Source: Micromonospora saelicesensis
GTDB taxonomy: Bacteria; Actinomycetota; Actinomycetes; Mycobacteriales; Micromonosporaceae
Direction: 5' to 3'
Assembly (NCBI RefSeq): GCF_900091575.1
Contig: NZ_FMCR01000001.1
Span: forward strand, 1,302,001 to 1,366,000
Length of the DNA stretch: 64,000 bases
The notes below the pieces were generated by a model. That model had not been told where the DNA came from. It saw only the letters and a list, made by a program, of their open reading frames with translations, and searched no databases. The position numbers and the translations under genes are program-made. Every line of letters begins with the position of its first letter. Within the stretch, counting starts at the first letter, position 1. Below, piece after piece: positions 45,375 to 52,375 of the stretch.

Positions 45375-47213
45375 ATGGCAACGACAGCGCGTGTACGTGC
45401 GCCCGAACTACGGGGCCGGCAGTGGCTTAATACGGGTGGACAAAACCTGACATTGCAGGACCTTCGAAGTCGTTGCGTCATCTTAGATTTCTGGACGTTC
45501 TGCTGTATCAACTGCCTGCACGTGCTCGACGAGCTGCGCCCGCTGGAGGAGAAGTACGGCGACGTGCTCGTCGTGATCGGCGTGCACTCGCCGAAGTTCG
45601 AGCACGAGAAGGACGCCGACGCGCTCGCCGCTGCGGTGGAGCGGTACGGGGTGCACCACCCCGTACTCGACGATCCTGAGCTGGACATGTGGCAGCAGTA
45701 CGCGGCCCGGGCCTGGCCGACCCTGTCGGTGATCGACCCCGAGGGTTACGTGGTGGCCACCATGGCCGGCGAGGGGCACGCCGAGGGGCTGGCCCGACTG
45801 ATCGACGAGTTGATCGCCACCCACGAGGCCAAGGGCACCCTGCACCGGGGGAACGGCCCGTACGTCCCGCCGCCGGCACCGGAGACCGCGCTGCGCTTCC
45901 CGGGCAAGGCGGTGCTGCTGCCGAACGGCAACCTGCTGGTCTCGGACTCGGCCCGGCACTCCCTGGTCGAGATCGACCCGGACGGCGAGACGCCGGTACG
46001 TCGGATCGGCTCGGGCGAGCGCGGCCGGGCGGACGGGCCGGCCGCCGCGGCGACGTTCTCCGAGCCGCAGGGAGTGTGTCTGCTGCCCACGCACGTCGCC
46101 GAGGTGGCCGGTTACGACCTGGTGGTGGCCGACACGGTCAACCACCTGCTGCGCGGCGTACGGCTGGAGTCCGGCGAGGTGGTCACAGTGGCCGGCAGTG
46201 GGCGGCAGTGGCGCGCCGAGGTCGACGACCACGCCCACGACGCGTTCGCCGTCGACCTCTCGTCGCCGTGGGACCTGGCCTGGTACGACGACAAGCTGAT
46301 CATCGCGATGGCCGGCATCCACCAGCTCTGGTGGTTCGACCCGATCAAGCGGACCGCCGGCATGTACGCCGGCACCACGGTGGAGGCGTTGCGCGACGGC
46401 CCGCTGGCCGAGGCGTGGATGGCCCAGCCGTCGGGGCTCTCCGTCTCTGCCGACGGCACCCGGCTCTGGGTGGCCGACAGCGAGTCCAGCGCCGTCCGGT
46501 ACGTCGAGAACGGTGTGCTGGGCACCGCCGTCGGGCAGGGCCTGTTCGACTTCGGTCACGTGGACGGTCCGGCGGAGTCGGCGCTGCTCCAGCATCCGCT
46601 GGGCGTGTGCGCGCTGCCGGACGGGTCGGTGCTGATCGCGGACACGTACAACGGCGCCGTGCGCCGCTTCGACCCGGCCAGCAACCAGGTCTCCACCGTC
46701 GCCGACGGGTTGGCGGAACCGAGCGACCTGGTGCTCACCCCGTCCGGTGAGGTGCTGGTGGTGGAGTCCGCCGCGCACCGGTTGACCCGGCTCGCCCCCG
46801 GTGCCCTGTCGGCAGCGGGTGCCAGCACGGTGGACGGGCCTCGGCACCGCACCGAGCGCAAGCCGACCGACGTCGCGGCCGGCGAGGTCACCCTGGACAT
46901 CGTCTTCACCCCGGCGCCGGGGCAGAAGCTGGACGAGACGTACGGACCGTCGACCCGGCTGGTGGTTTCCGCCTCCCCGCCGGAGCTGCTGGTGGACGGT
47001 GCCGGCACGGGCACCGAACTGTCCCGCCGGCTGGTGCTCAACGGCGAGGTCACCGCGGGGGTGCTTCAGGTGACCGCGCAGGCGGCGACCTGTGACGCGG
47101 ACGTCGAGCACGCGGCGTGCCACCTGACCCGGCAGGACTGGGGCGTACCGGTCCGGGTGGTCGACGGCGCCGTGACCCGGCTGCCGCTGGTGCTCCGGGG
47201 CCTGGACGCCTGA
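45375..47213 (+). CDS. Thioredoxin-like protein with NHL-repeat propeller, 5' end supplied by the element
   Basis: 612 residues. A thioredoxin fold covers residues about 20-155, with the redox motif WTFCCINCLHVLDEL (C44-x-x-C47), then six or so NHL repeats (LLPNGNLLVSDSARHSLVEID, YDLVVADTVNHLLRGV, GSVLIADTYNGAVRRFD) and a C-terminal beta domain. Codons 1-40 lie inside the element and use rare codons (ACA, CTA, TTG, CGA, AGT and TTA at codon 37). From codon 41 the codon use is that of the host. The core repeat falls on Asp38-Phe39-Trp40. The protein stays full length. The exact redox role is unknown. Confidence 0.9.
   Translation: MATTARVRAPELRGRQWLNTGGQNLTLQDLRSRCVILDFWTFCCINCLHVLDELRPLEEKYGDVLVVIGVHSPKFEHEKDADALAAAVERYGVHHPVLDDPELDMWQQYAARAWPTLSVIDPEGYVVATMAGEGHAEGLARLIDELIATHEAKGTLHRGNGPYVPPPAPETALRFPGKAVLLPNGNLLVSDSARHSLVEIDPDGETPVRRIGSGERGRADGPAAAATFSEPQGVCLLPTHVAEVAGYDLVVADTVNHLLRGVRLESGEVVTVAGSGRQWRAEVDDHAHDAFAVDLSSPWDLAWYDDKLIIAMAGIHQLWWFDPIKRTAGMYAGTTVEALRDGPLAEAWMAQPSGLSVSADGTRLWVADSESSAVRYVENGVLGTAVGQGLFDFGHVDGPAESALLQHPLGVCALPDGSVLIADTYNGAVRRFDPASNQVSTVADGLAEPSDLVLTPSGEVLVVESAAHRLTRLAPGALSAAGASTVDGPRHRTERKPTDVAAGEVTLDIVFTPAPGQKLDETYGPSTRLVVSASPPELLVDGAGTGTELSRRLVLNGEVTAGVLQVTAQAATCDADVEHAACHLTRQDWGVPVRVVDGAVTRLPLVLRGLDA
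45486..45495 (+). repeat. Right attachment core (attR)
   Basis: GATTTCTGGA, identical to 34303-34312. Left of it is element sequence (CGTCATCTTA); right of it is host gene (CGTTCTGCTG). Confidence 0.85.
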
Positions 47214-47216
47214 CGC

Positions 47217-47247
47217 GATCGGAGGGGCCCGCTGGGCCCCTCCGATC
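47217..47247. terminator. Bidirectional hairpin terminator
   Basis: GATCGGAGGGGCCC and its complement, 14-bp perfect arms, 3-nt loop, between convergent genes and overlapping the pxpA stop. Confidence 0.85.
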
Positions 47248-47995
47248 AGGCGAAGGGGGCCAGGGTGATGTCCGCGTCGATCAGGGTGGCGCGGACGAGT
47301 TCGGCGGCGGAGACCGCGCCCGGGGTGTCGCCGTGCACGCAGATCGAGTCGACCGAGCACGGGATGACGGTGCCGTCGACCGCCACCACGCTGCGTTCGG
47401 TGGCCATCCGCGCCGCCCGTTCGGCGACCTGCTCGGGGTCGGTGATCACCGCGCCGGGGGTGCCGCGCGGCACCAGCGCCCCGTTGGGCAGGTAGGCACG
47501 GTCGGCGAACGCCTCGGCAACCACCGGCAGGCCCGCACCCACGGCGAGTTGGGCGAGCGTCGAGCCGGGAAGGCAGAGTACGGGCAGCTCGGGGTCGTAA
47601 CCGCTGACGGCGGCGACCACCGCCGCCGCCTGGGACTCGTCGGTGCTGGCCGCGTGGTAGAGCGCGCCGTGCGGCTTGAGGTAGCGGACCCTGGTGCGGA
47701 ACAACCGGCAGAACGCGTCCAGCGCCCCCAACTGGTAGGTCACCTCGTCGCGTAGCTCGGCGAAGTCGTACGCGATGTGCCGCCGGCCGAAGCCGGCCAG
47801 GTCTCGGTAGCCGACCTGCGCGCCCACCGCGACCCCGCGGCGCGCGGCGCCCTCGCAGACCCGCCGCATGGTGGACGGGTCGCCGCCGTGGAAGCCGCAG
47901 GCGACGTTGGCGGAGGTGACGAGGCTCAGCAGCGCCTCGTCGTCGCCGAGTCGCCAGATGCCGAATCCCTCGCCCAGGTCAGCGTTGAGGTCCAT
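47246..47995 (-). CDS. pxpA: 5-oxoprolinase subunit PxpA (LamB/YcsF family)
   Basis: 249 residues, standard length. Signature MDLNADLGEGFGIW and ANVACGFHGGDPSTM, then VGAQVGYRDLAGFGRR, YLKPHGALYH and SICVHGDTPGAV. With PxpB and PxpC it performs ATP-dependent opening of 5-oxoproline (pyroglutamate) to glutamate. It is the last gene of pxpB-pxpC-pxpA; its start overlaps the end of pxpC by 17 bases. Confidence 0.95.
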   Translation of the reverse strand: MDLNADLGEGFGIWRLGDDEALLSLVTSANVACGFHGGDPSTMRRVCEGAARRGVAVGAQVGYRDLAGFGRRHIAYDFAELRDEVTYQLGALDAFCRLFRTRVRYLKPHGALYHAASTDESQAAAVVAAVSGYDPELPVLCLPGSTLAQLAVGAGLPVVAEAFADRAYLPNGALVPRGTPGAVITDPEQVAERAARMATERSVVAVDGTVIPCSVDSICVHGDTPGAVSAAELVRATLIDADITLAPFA

Positions 47996-48842
47996 GGAAT
48001 CTGACGGTAGTACCTGGCCGGGCCTGCGCGAGCGGGGTCACGTCGGTGACCACCCCGATGACGGGGTATCCACCGGTGGTCGGATGGTCCGCGAGGAAGA
48101 TCAGGGGTTGTCCGTCCGCCGGCACCTGCACCGCGCCGAGCACGATGCCCTCGCTGGGGAGTTCGCCGGCCACCGCGCGGGGCAGCGCCGCGCCGGCGAG
48201 CCGCGCGCCGACCCGGTTGCTCACCGGGCTGATGGTGTACGCGCTGCCGAAGAGCCGGTCGAACGCGGTCGGCGTGAACCAGTCCCGGCGAGGACCCGGG
48301 CCCAACGTCAGGTGCAGTTCCTCAGGCGGCGTGGGGCACACGGTCAGGTCCACCGGTGCGGGGGTGCCGACCGGATCACCGAGCGGCAACAGGTCACCGT
48401 CCCGCAGCCGGGGCGGGCCGAGCCCGGAGAGGGTGTCGGTGGCCCGGCTACCGAGCACCGGTGACACGTCGATGCCGCCCGTCACCGCCAGCCAACTCCG
48501 TACGCCCCGTCGGGCGGGACCGATCCGCAGCACCGTCCCGGCCGGCACGGTGAGCGGGCGTCCGGTGTCACCGGGCCGGACACCCGCCTGGACGGGGACC
48601 TCGGCGCCGGTGACCGCCACCGTGGCGGCCCGCGTCAACCGCAGTGTGCAGCCGGTCAGGGTGATCTCCAGGCCGGCCGCGTGCTCCGGATTGCCGACCA
48701 GTCGGTTGGCCAACCGCAGGGCACCCGGGTCGAGGGCACCGGACCGGGGTACGCCCAGGTGCGCCCAGCCGGGCCGGCCCAGGTCCTGCACTGTGGTGAG
48801 CGCACCGGCGCGGAGCACCTCGATGGTGGCCGGGTGGGTCAC
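47979..48842 (-). CDS. pxpC: 5-oxoprolinase subunit PxpC
   Basis: 287 residues from a GTG that overlaps the pxpB stop (GTGA). Family marks: VLRAGALTTVQDLGRPGWAHLGVPRSGALDP at the start, NRLVGNPEHAAGLEITLTG, the central RSWLAVTGGIDVSPVLGSRATDTLSGLG, and the closing GAVQVPADGQPLIFLADHPTTGGYPVIGVV. It is the biotin-dependent-carboxylase-like C subunit of the oxoprolinase. The frame stays open upstream into pxpB but in an antisense-like composition. Confidence 0.93.
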   Translation of the reverse strand: MTHPATIEVLRAGALTTVQDLGRPGWAHLGVPRSGALDPGALRLANRLVGNPEHAAGLEITLTGCTLRLTRAATVAVTGAEVPVQAGVRPGDTGRPLTVPAGTVLRIGPARRGVRSWLAVTGGIDVSPVLGSRATDTLSGLGPPRLRDGDLLPLGDPVGTPAPVDLTVCPTPPEELHLTLGPGPRRDWFTPTAFDRLFGSAYTISPVSNRVGARLAGAALPRAVAGELPSEGIVLGAVQVPADGQPLIFLADHPTTGGYPVIGVVTDVTPLAQARPGTTVRFHGPQR

Positions 48843-49618
48843 GCCACCACCATCCGGACCGTGGTGCCCGGACCGAGCCGGGCCGGCGGGTCGGCGGCCA
48901 CGTCGAACAGCACCAGGTCGGTCCGACCGACCAGCAGCCAGCCGCCCGGGGAAGCGCCCGGGTAGATGCCGGCGTACGGGCCGGCCAACGCGACTGAGCC
49001 GGCCGGCACCCGGGGACGGGGCGTGGCCAGTCGGGGCAGCGCCAACTCGGCGGGCAGCCCGGTCAGGTAGGGAAATCCGGGGGCGAAGCCGCAGAAGGCG
49101 ACCCGGAACCGGGTGCTGGTCAACCGGTGCCGCACTGCCGGCACGTCCACGCCCCAGTGCTCCGCCACCGCCGGCAGGTCCGGCCCGTCGAAGGTGACCG
49201 GTACGACCACGTCCGCCGCGTCGTCGGCCCTGTCTTCGGCTGTGGCGTTGTGGGCATGGGCGTCGGCGGCGGCGTGGGATTTGGCTTCCGCCTCGGCGTG
49301 GGCGTGGTCTTGGGCGTCGTTGTGGGCTTTGGCGTCGGTCTGGTTGGGGCGGGTGATCGCGGCGGTGACGGCGGACGCCCAACGGGTCAACTGCTCGGCC
49401 GTGGCGGTCGGGTCGGGCAGGCCGTCGAGCAGCACGGTCCGGGCCGCCGGCACGATCTCCACGGCGATCAGGTCGCCCCGCTCCCGACGCCGCCACAGCT
49501 CGGCCCGCCACGCTTCGACAAACGCGGCCTCCGGGATGTCGGCCACGGCTTCGGGGGTGTCGGTGGGGGCGGTGCAGTCGAGTAGCAGGGCGTGCGCCCC
49601 GACGGGTCGGATCCGCAT
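48839..49618 (-). CDS. pxpB: 5-oxoprolinase subunit PxpB with His/Ala/Asp-rich insert
   Basis: 259 residues, about 40 more than usual. N-terminal part: MRIRPVGAHALLLDC ... VEIVPAARTVLLDGLPDP. C-terminal part: VPVTFDGPDLPAVAEHWGVD, FRVAFCGFAPGFPYLTGLP, PRVPAGSVALAGPYAGIYPGASPGGW, all PxpB marks. Between them, at about residues 92-136, is an insert rich in His, Ala, Asp and Glu (KAHNDAQDHAHAEAEAKSHA and more) at the domain boundary. The insert may be a flexible, metal-binding linker. First gene of the operon, GAGG-type ribosome site. Confidence 0.9.
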   Translation of the reverse strand: MRIRPVGAHALLLDCTAPTDTPEAVADIPEAAFVEAWRAELWRRRERGDLIAVEIVPAARTVLLDGLPDPTATAEQLTRWASAVTAAITRPNQTDAKAHNDAQDHAHAEAEAKSHAAADAHAHNATAEDRADDAADVVVPVTFDGPDLPAVAEHWGVDVPAVRHRLTSTRFRVAFCGFAPGFPYLTGLPAELALPRLATPRPRVPAGSVALAGPYAGIYPGASPGGWLLVGRTDLVLFDVAADPPARLGPGTTVRMVVA

Positions 49619-49691
49619 CCGCTCATCCTCGCCGATGTCGCGCCAATCCGGTGTTCACGTTGACGGTGCCGGGTGTCACCAACGCCACTAC

Positions 49692-49719
49692 TTACAAGTA
49701 ACCTACGGTGCCGTAACCT
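49692..49719 (+). promoter_or_regulatory. Promoter of the hemolysin-III gene, leaderless
   Basis: TTACAA, a 16-bp spacer, then TAACCT, with the GTG start six bases further on. A GTAACCT heptamer is present twice (49698-49704 and 49713-49719) and may be a regulator half-site. Confidence 0.5.
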
Positions 49720-49725
49720 GATGGG

Positions 49726-50403
49726 GTGACCACCTCCGCCCCGCTTCGCCTGAAGCCGGTCGACATCGGTAAGCCCCGGATGCGCGGCTGGCTACACACG
49801 TACGCCTTCTTCGTCGCCGTGGTCTGCGGCATCGTGCTCTGCTCGATCGCCGCCACCCGGCCGGGGTGGGCACCCCTGGTGAGTTGCCTCATCTACAGCC
49901 TGACGGTCTGCGGGCTCTTCGGCACGAGCGCGCTGTACCACCGTCGTGTGTGGTCAGAGCGCGGCTACCAGGTGATGCGCCGAATGGACCACTCGATGAT
50001 CTTCGTGTTCATCGCCGGCACGTACACACCGCTCTGCGCGATGCTGCTCGCGCCCCGGCCGGCCACCGTGATGCTGGCCCTGGTCTGGGGCGGCGCGCTG
50101 GCCGGCGTGGCGGTCAAGGTGATCTGGCCGCACGCGCCGCGCTGGGTCTCCGCGCCGCTCTACCTGGCGCTGGGCTGGGTGGCGGTGGCCATGCTGCCGG
50201 AGATCCTGCACGGGGGCGGCGTCGCCGCGCTGGTGCTGCTGATCGTCGGCGGCGCGATCTACAGCGTCGGGGCGATCTTCTACGCGTTGCGTCGACCCAA
50301 TCCGTGGCCGACCGTCTTCGGCCACCACGAGTTCTTCCACGCCTGCACACTGCTGGCGGCGCTCTGTCACCACATCGCGATCTACTTCGCGCTGTTCGCC
50401 TGA
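49726..50403 (+). CDS. Hemolysin III / PAQR-type membrane protein
   Basis: 225 residues, seven membrane segments. PAQR/HlyIII marks: SALYHRRVWS early (Ser and His of the metal site), RRMDHSMIFVFIAGTYTP in the middle, and GHHEFFHACTLLAALCHH near the end with the paired His. Family members include bacterial YqfA/HlyIII and eukaryotic adiponectin receptors; a zinc-dependent hydrolase role on lipids is suspected. Leaderless GTG start. Confidence 0.92.
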   Translation: MTTSAPLRLKPVDIGKPRMRGWLHTYAFFVAVVCGIVLCSIAATRPGWAPLVSCLIYSLTVCGLFGTSALYHRRVWSERGYQVMRRMDHSMIFVFIAGTYTPLCAMLLAPRPATVMLALVWGGALAGVAVKVIWPHAPRWVSAPLYLALGWVAVAMLPEILHGGGVAALVLLIVGGAIYSVGAIFYALRRPNPWPTVFGHHEFFHACTLLAALCHHIAIYFALFA

Positions 50404-50538
50404 CCCAAACGGCCAGGACGCAGGCCGGCCCGAACCCGCCACGGCGCAGGGCACGGCCCGAAACGGCCGGGACGCAGGGCACGGCCCGAAACGGCCAGGA
50501 CGCAGGCGCGCCCGAAACCGCCACGACCCAGGCGGCCC
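50404..50538. repeat. Minisatellite, about five units of 25-28 bp
   Basis: Starts directly after the hemolysin-III stop. Units share CCGAAACGGCC, then GGGACGCAGGGCACGG, with lengths 26, 28, 28, 26 and 25. No gene. Confidence 0.75.
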
Positions 50539-50609
50539 GGCGAACGCACTCCGGCCTCCCGGTCCCGGCAGCGCCGCTCGGCGGGAACGCCACGGCCGCA
50601 GGCCGCCAT

Positions 50610-50681
50610 GATCGTGCTCGATCATGGATGTAGTGGCCTCGCTCGCATCCGAAAGCCCTATTTCCTGGATCGAGCACGATC
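50610..50681. repeat. Intergenic palindrome with GATCGTGCTCGATC arms
   Basis: The 14-bp arms GATCGTGCTCGATC and its complement lie 44 bases apart, with partial matching continuing inward. The arm itself contains an inner palindromic tip (GATC ... GATC). Confidence 0.65.
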
Positions 50682-50719
50682 TTGATCCGATCACCGCTCC
50701 CGGGATCGGTCCCACCCCT

Positions 50720-50799
50720 CAAGATCCGCACAACTTCAGGGAAACTGCTGCCTCGACGCGCCCTCAGGCAGCAGTTTCCCCGAAAGTGTGCGGATCTTG
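50720..50799. repeat. Large intergenic palindrome, 34-bp arms
   Basis: Arms start CAAGATCCGCACA and end GGGAAACTGCTGCCT; they pair at 31 of 34 positions around a 12-nt loop. It shares the (C)AAGATC end and AGTTTCC inner text with the palindrome at 61706-61756. Confidence 0.75.
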
Positions 50800-50906
50800 G
50801 CAGGGGTAGCGGGGTACCGGCGGTCCCGTCGCACACGCACGACCCGGGCGCAGACGCGAGCCGGGGCCCCGCGACGCTGCGGGACCCCGGAGTGTGTGGG
50901 CGAGGA

Positions 50907-51194
50907 TCAGACCGGTCGGCCCGGCCGACGAACCTCGCGGTACTCCTGCACGACCTGGTTGTCCTGGACCGGCACGACCCGGTCGGCCACCACGCGCTCC
51001 TCGCGTACCGGCGCGGCCACCGCCGGGCGGCGGCGGCTGTTCCAGAAGTAGAGGGTGGTGAGCAGGCCGGCGACGCCGGCGAGCATCAGCACCCAGCCGA
51101 CCACGGCCAGGTCCAGCCAGCCCAGGTCGGCCTCCACTGCGAACGCGAATATCGCGCCTAATGCGATCAAGAAGATGCTGCCACCAATGCCCAT
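50907..51194 (-). CDS. DUF6458-type two-helix membrane protein (copy 1)
   Basis: 95 residues from the ATG with GAGGAG upstream. MGIGGSIFLIALGAIFAFAV opens helix 1, VVGWVLMLAGVAGLLTTLYFW is helix 2, then a basic, Val/Arg-rich cytoplasmic tail. Closely similar to 51896-52165 over the membrane part. Frequent in actinomycetes; role unknown. Confidence 0.85.
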   Translation of the reverse strand: MGIGGSIFLIALGAIFAFAVEADLGWLDLAVVGWVLMLAGVAGLLTTLYFWNSRRRPAVAAPVREERVVADRVVPVQDNQVVQEYREVRRPGRPV

Positions 51195-51306
51195 GTCTCG
51201 CTCCTCGGCTCTAACCTGGCGTACGTCGCGCCGCGGCCGTCGGTAGGGGTGCGGCATCCATCGACTTACCCAGGCACGGAGATCGCCAATCGGGCAAGCT
51301 GGGGGC

Positions 51307-51846
51307 ATGACGGACGTCGACCCCGACACACGGACACTGGTGTTGCTGCGGCACGCGAAGGCCGAGCAGGGCAGCGACGCGGCGGACGACGCGGAGCGGC
51401 CGCTGAGCGCACGCGGGAACGCCGACGCGGCTGCGGCTGGGGCCTGGCTGGCGCACCAAGGGCTGCTGCCCGACGTGGTCATCTGCTCGACGGCCCGACG
51501 GACCCGGCAGACCTGGCACGGGGTGGCGATGGGGATGACCGGTTCACCGCCTGAGGGTGGCCCGACCGGTCCTCGCCCGACCGTCCGTTATGAGCCGGGT
51601 GCGTACGACGCGCACCCCGAGGAGTTGTTGTCGCTGGTCCGCACGGTGGACCCGGCGGCCCGCACGGCGTTGCTCATTGCCCACAATCCGGGCATCTCGC
51701 TGCTCTCCGCGCTCCTCGACCCCGAGGGAGTGGACGACGAGGGTTTGCGCACCGCCGAGCTGGCGGTGCACCGCTGCCCGTCCGGCTGGATGGAATTGAG
51801 CAGGGCGGGAGCACCGCTCACGGCGCGGCACACGGCACGCGGCTGA
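51307..51846 (+). CDS. sixA: SixA-type phosphohistidine phosphatase
   Basis: 179 residues, histidine phosphatase fold. Catalytic RHA motif in LVLLRHAKAEQG (His16), then ERPLSARGNADAAAAGAWL, VVICSTARRTRQTW and the second catalytic His in LLIAHNPGISLL. In E. coli SixA acts on phosphohistidine in phosphorelay/PTS proteins; the target here is unknown. It is flanked on both sides by DUF6458 genes on the opposite strand. Confidence 0.9.
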   Translation: MTDVDPDTRTLVLLRHAKAEQGSDAADDAERPLSARGNADAAAAGAWLAHQGLLPDVVICSTARRTRQTWHGVAMGMTGSPPEGGPTGPRPTVRYEPGAYDAHPEELLSLVRTVDPAARTALLIAHNPGISLLSALLDPEGVDDEGLRTAELAVHRCPSGWMELSRAGAPLTARHTARG

Positions 51847-51873
51847 GCCACCCGCCGATCCGACGGGTGGCTC
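51845..51873. terminator. Bidirectional hairpin terminator
   Basis: GAGCCACCCG and CGGGTGGCTC, 10-bp arms, 9-nt loop, between convergent genes. Confidence 0.75.
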
Positions 51874-51895
51874 AGGGGTACGCGTTGTGCGGGGA

Positions 51896-52165
51896 TCAGG
51901 ACGGCGGCGCCGTTGGTGGCGGCGGGTCCGGCGGTGGCGGCATCATCGCCGTCGGATGAGACAGCCGGTTCTCCTCCACGATGAGGGTCCGAGCCCGCTT
52001 GCGCCGGTCCTGCCAGAACCAGACCGTGGTCAGTAGTACGGCCAGCCCGGCCAGGATGAACACCCAGCCGACCGCGCGTACGTCGATCCACCAGACGTTG
52101 GCTCTCAGCGCGAAGGTCAGGATCGCGCCGATCGCGATGAGAAAAATGCCGCTTCCTACACCCAT
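51896..52165 (-). CDS. DUF6458-type two-helix membrane protein (copy 2)
   Basis: 89 residues: MGVGSGIFLIAIGAILTFAL, then WIDVRAVGWVFILAGLAVLLTTVWFW, then a basic stretch and a Pro-only tail (MPPPPDPPPPTAPPS). Paralogous to copy 1 in the membrane part, with a different tail. Function unknown. Confidence 0.85.
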   Translation of the reverse strand: MGVGSGIFLIAIGAILTFALRANVWWIDVRAVGWVFILAGLAVLLTTVWFWQDRRKRARTLIVEENRLSHPTAMMPPPPDPPPPTAPPS

Positions 52166-52294
52166 GTGCGCTGCACTCCCCCGTGCGGTGGCTCTGGGCG
52201 TTCCCTTTCGAGGTCACGCGACGGTTACCCGCCACGCCAGCGGCATACCCGACCGGGCTCGGCCAATACGTGCCGCGGTCAGGGTGAGACGGCG

Positions 52295-52326
52295 ACGGCC
52301 GGCGGGGCAGAAGCCCCACCGGCCGT
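52295..52326 (-). terminator. Hairpin terminator of the acyl-CoA dehydrogenase gene
   Basis: ACGGCCGGCGGGGC and its near-complement (one mismatch) with a 4-nt loop, about 50 bases past the stop. Confidence 0.75.
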
Positions 52327-52375
52327 TGCGGTGCCGGGTGGTGCGACCCAGCACGTCAAACCTGTCTTGGCCTGC

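Larger units (their letters stand above)
34303..45495. mobile_element. Serine-recombinase integrative element, about 11.2 kb
   Basis: Bounded by a 10-bp direct repeat that interrupts one gene: the 5' part lies left of the element and the 3' part right of it. It carries a large serine recombinase next to the left end, a DUF2637 membrane protein, an XRE/DUF397 pair, a candidate origin, helical proteins of unknown role, and a less GC-rich right-hand cargo. It has no recognisable conjugative translocase, relaxase, replication initiator or capsid gene, so it is either mobilisable in trans, decayed, or uses unknown proteins. The right end re-supplies the 5' end of the target gene. Confidence 0.9.

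Noticed and set aside
45203..45430. TTG-started 75-codon frame at the right end of the element
   Set aside because: Runs into the start of the thioredoxin/NHL gene, loses protein-like character after about 35 codons and has no ribosome site.
34303..45495. Interpretation of the element as a prophage
   Set aside because: No terminase, portal, capsid, tail or lysis genes in any frame; the holin-like 71-residue protein alone is not enough.
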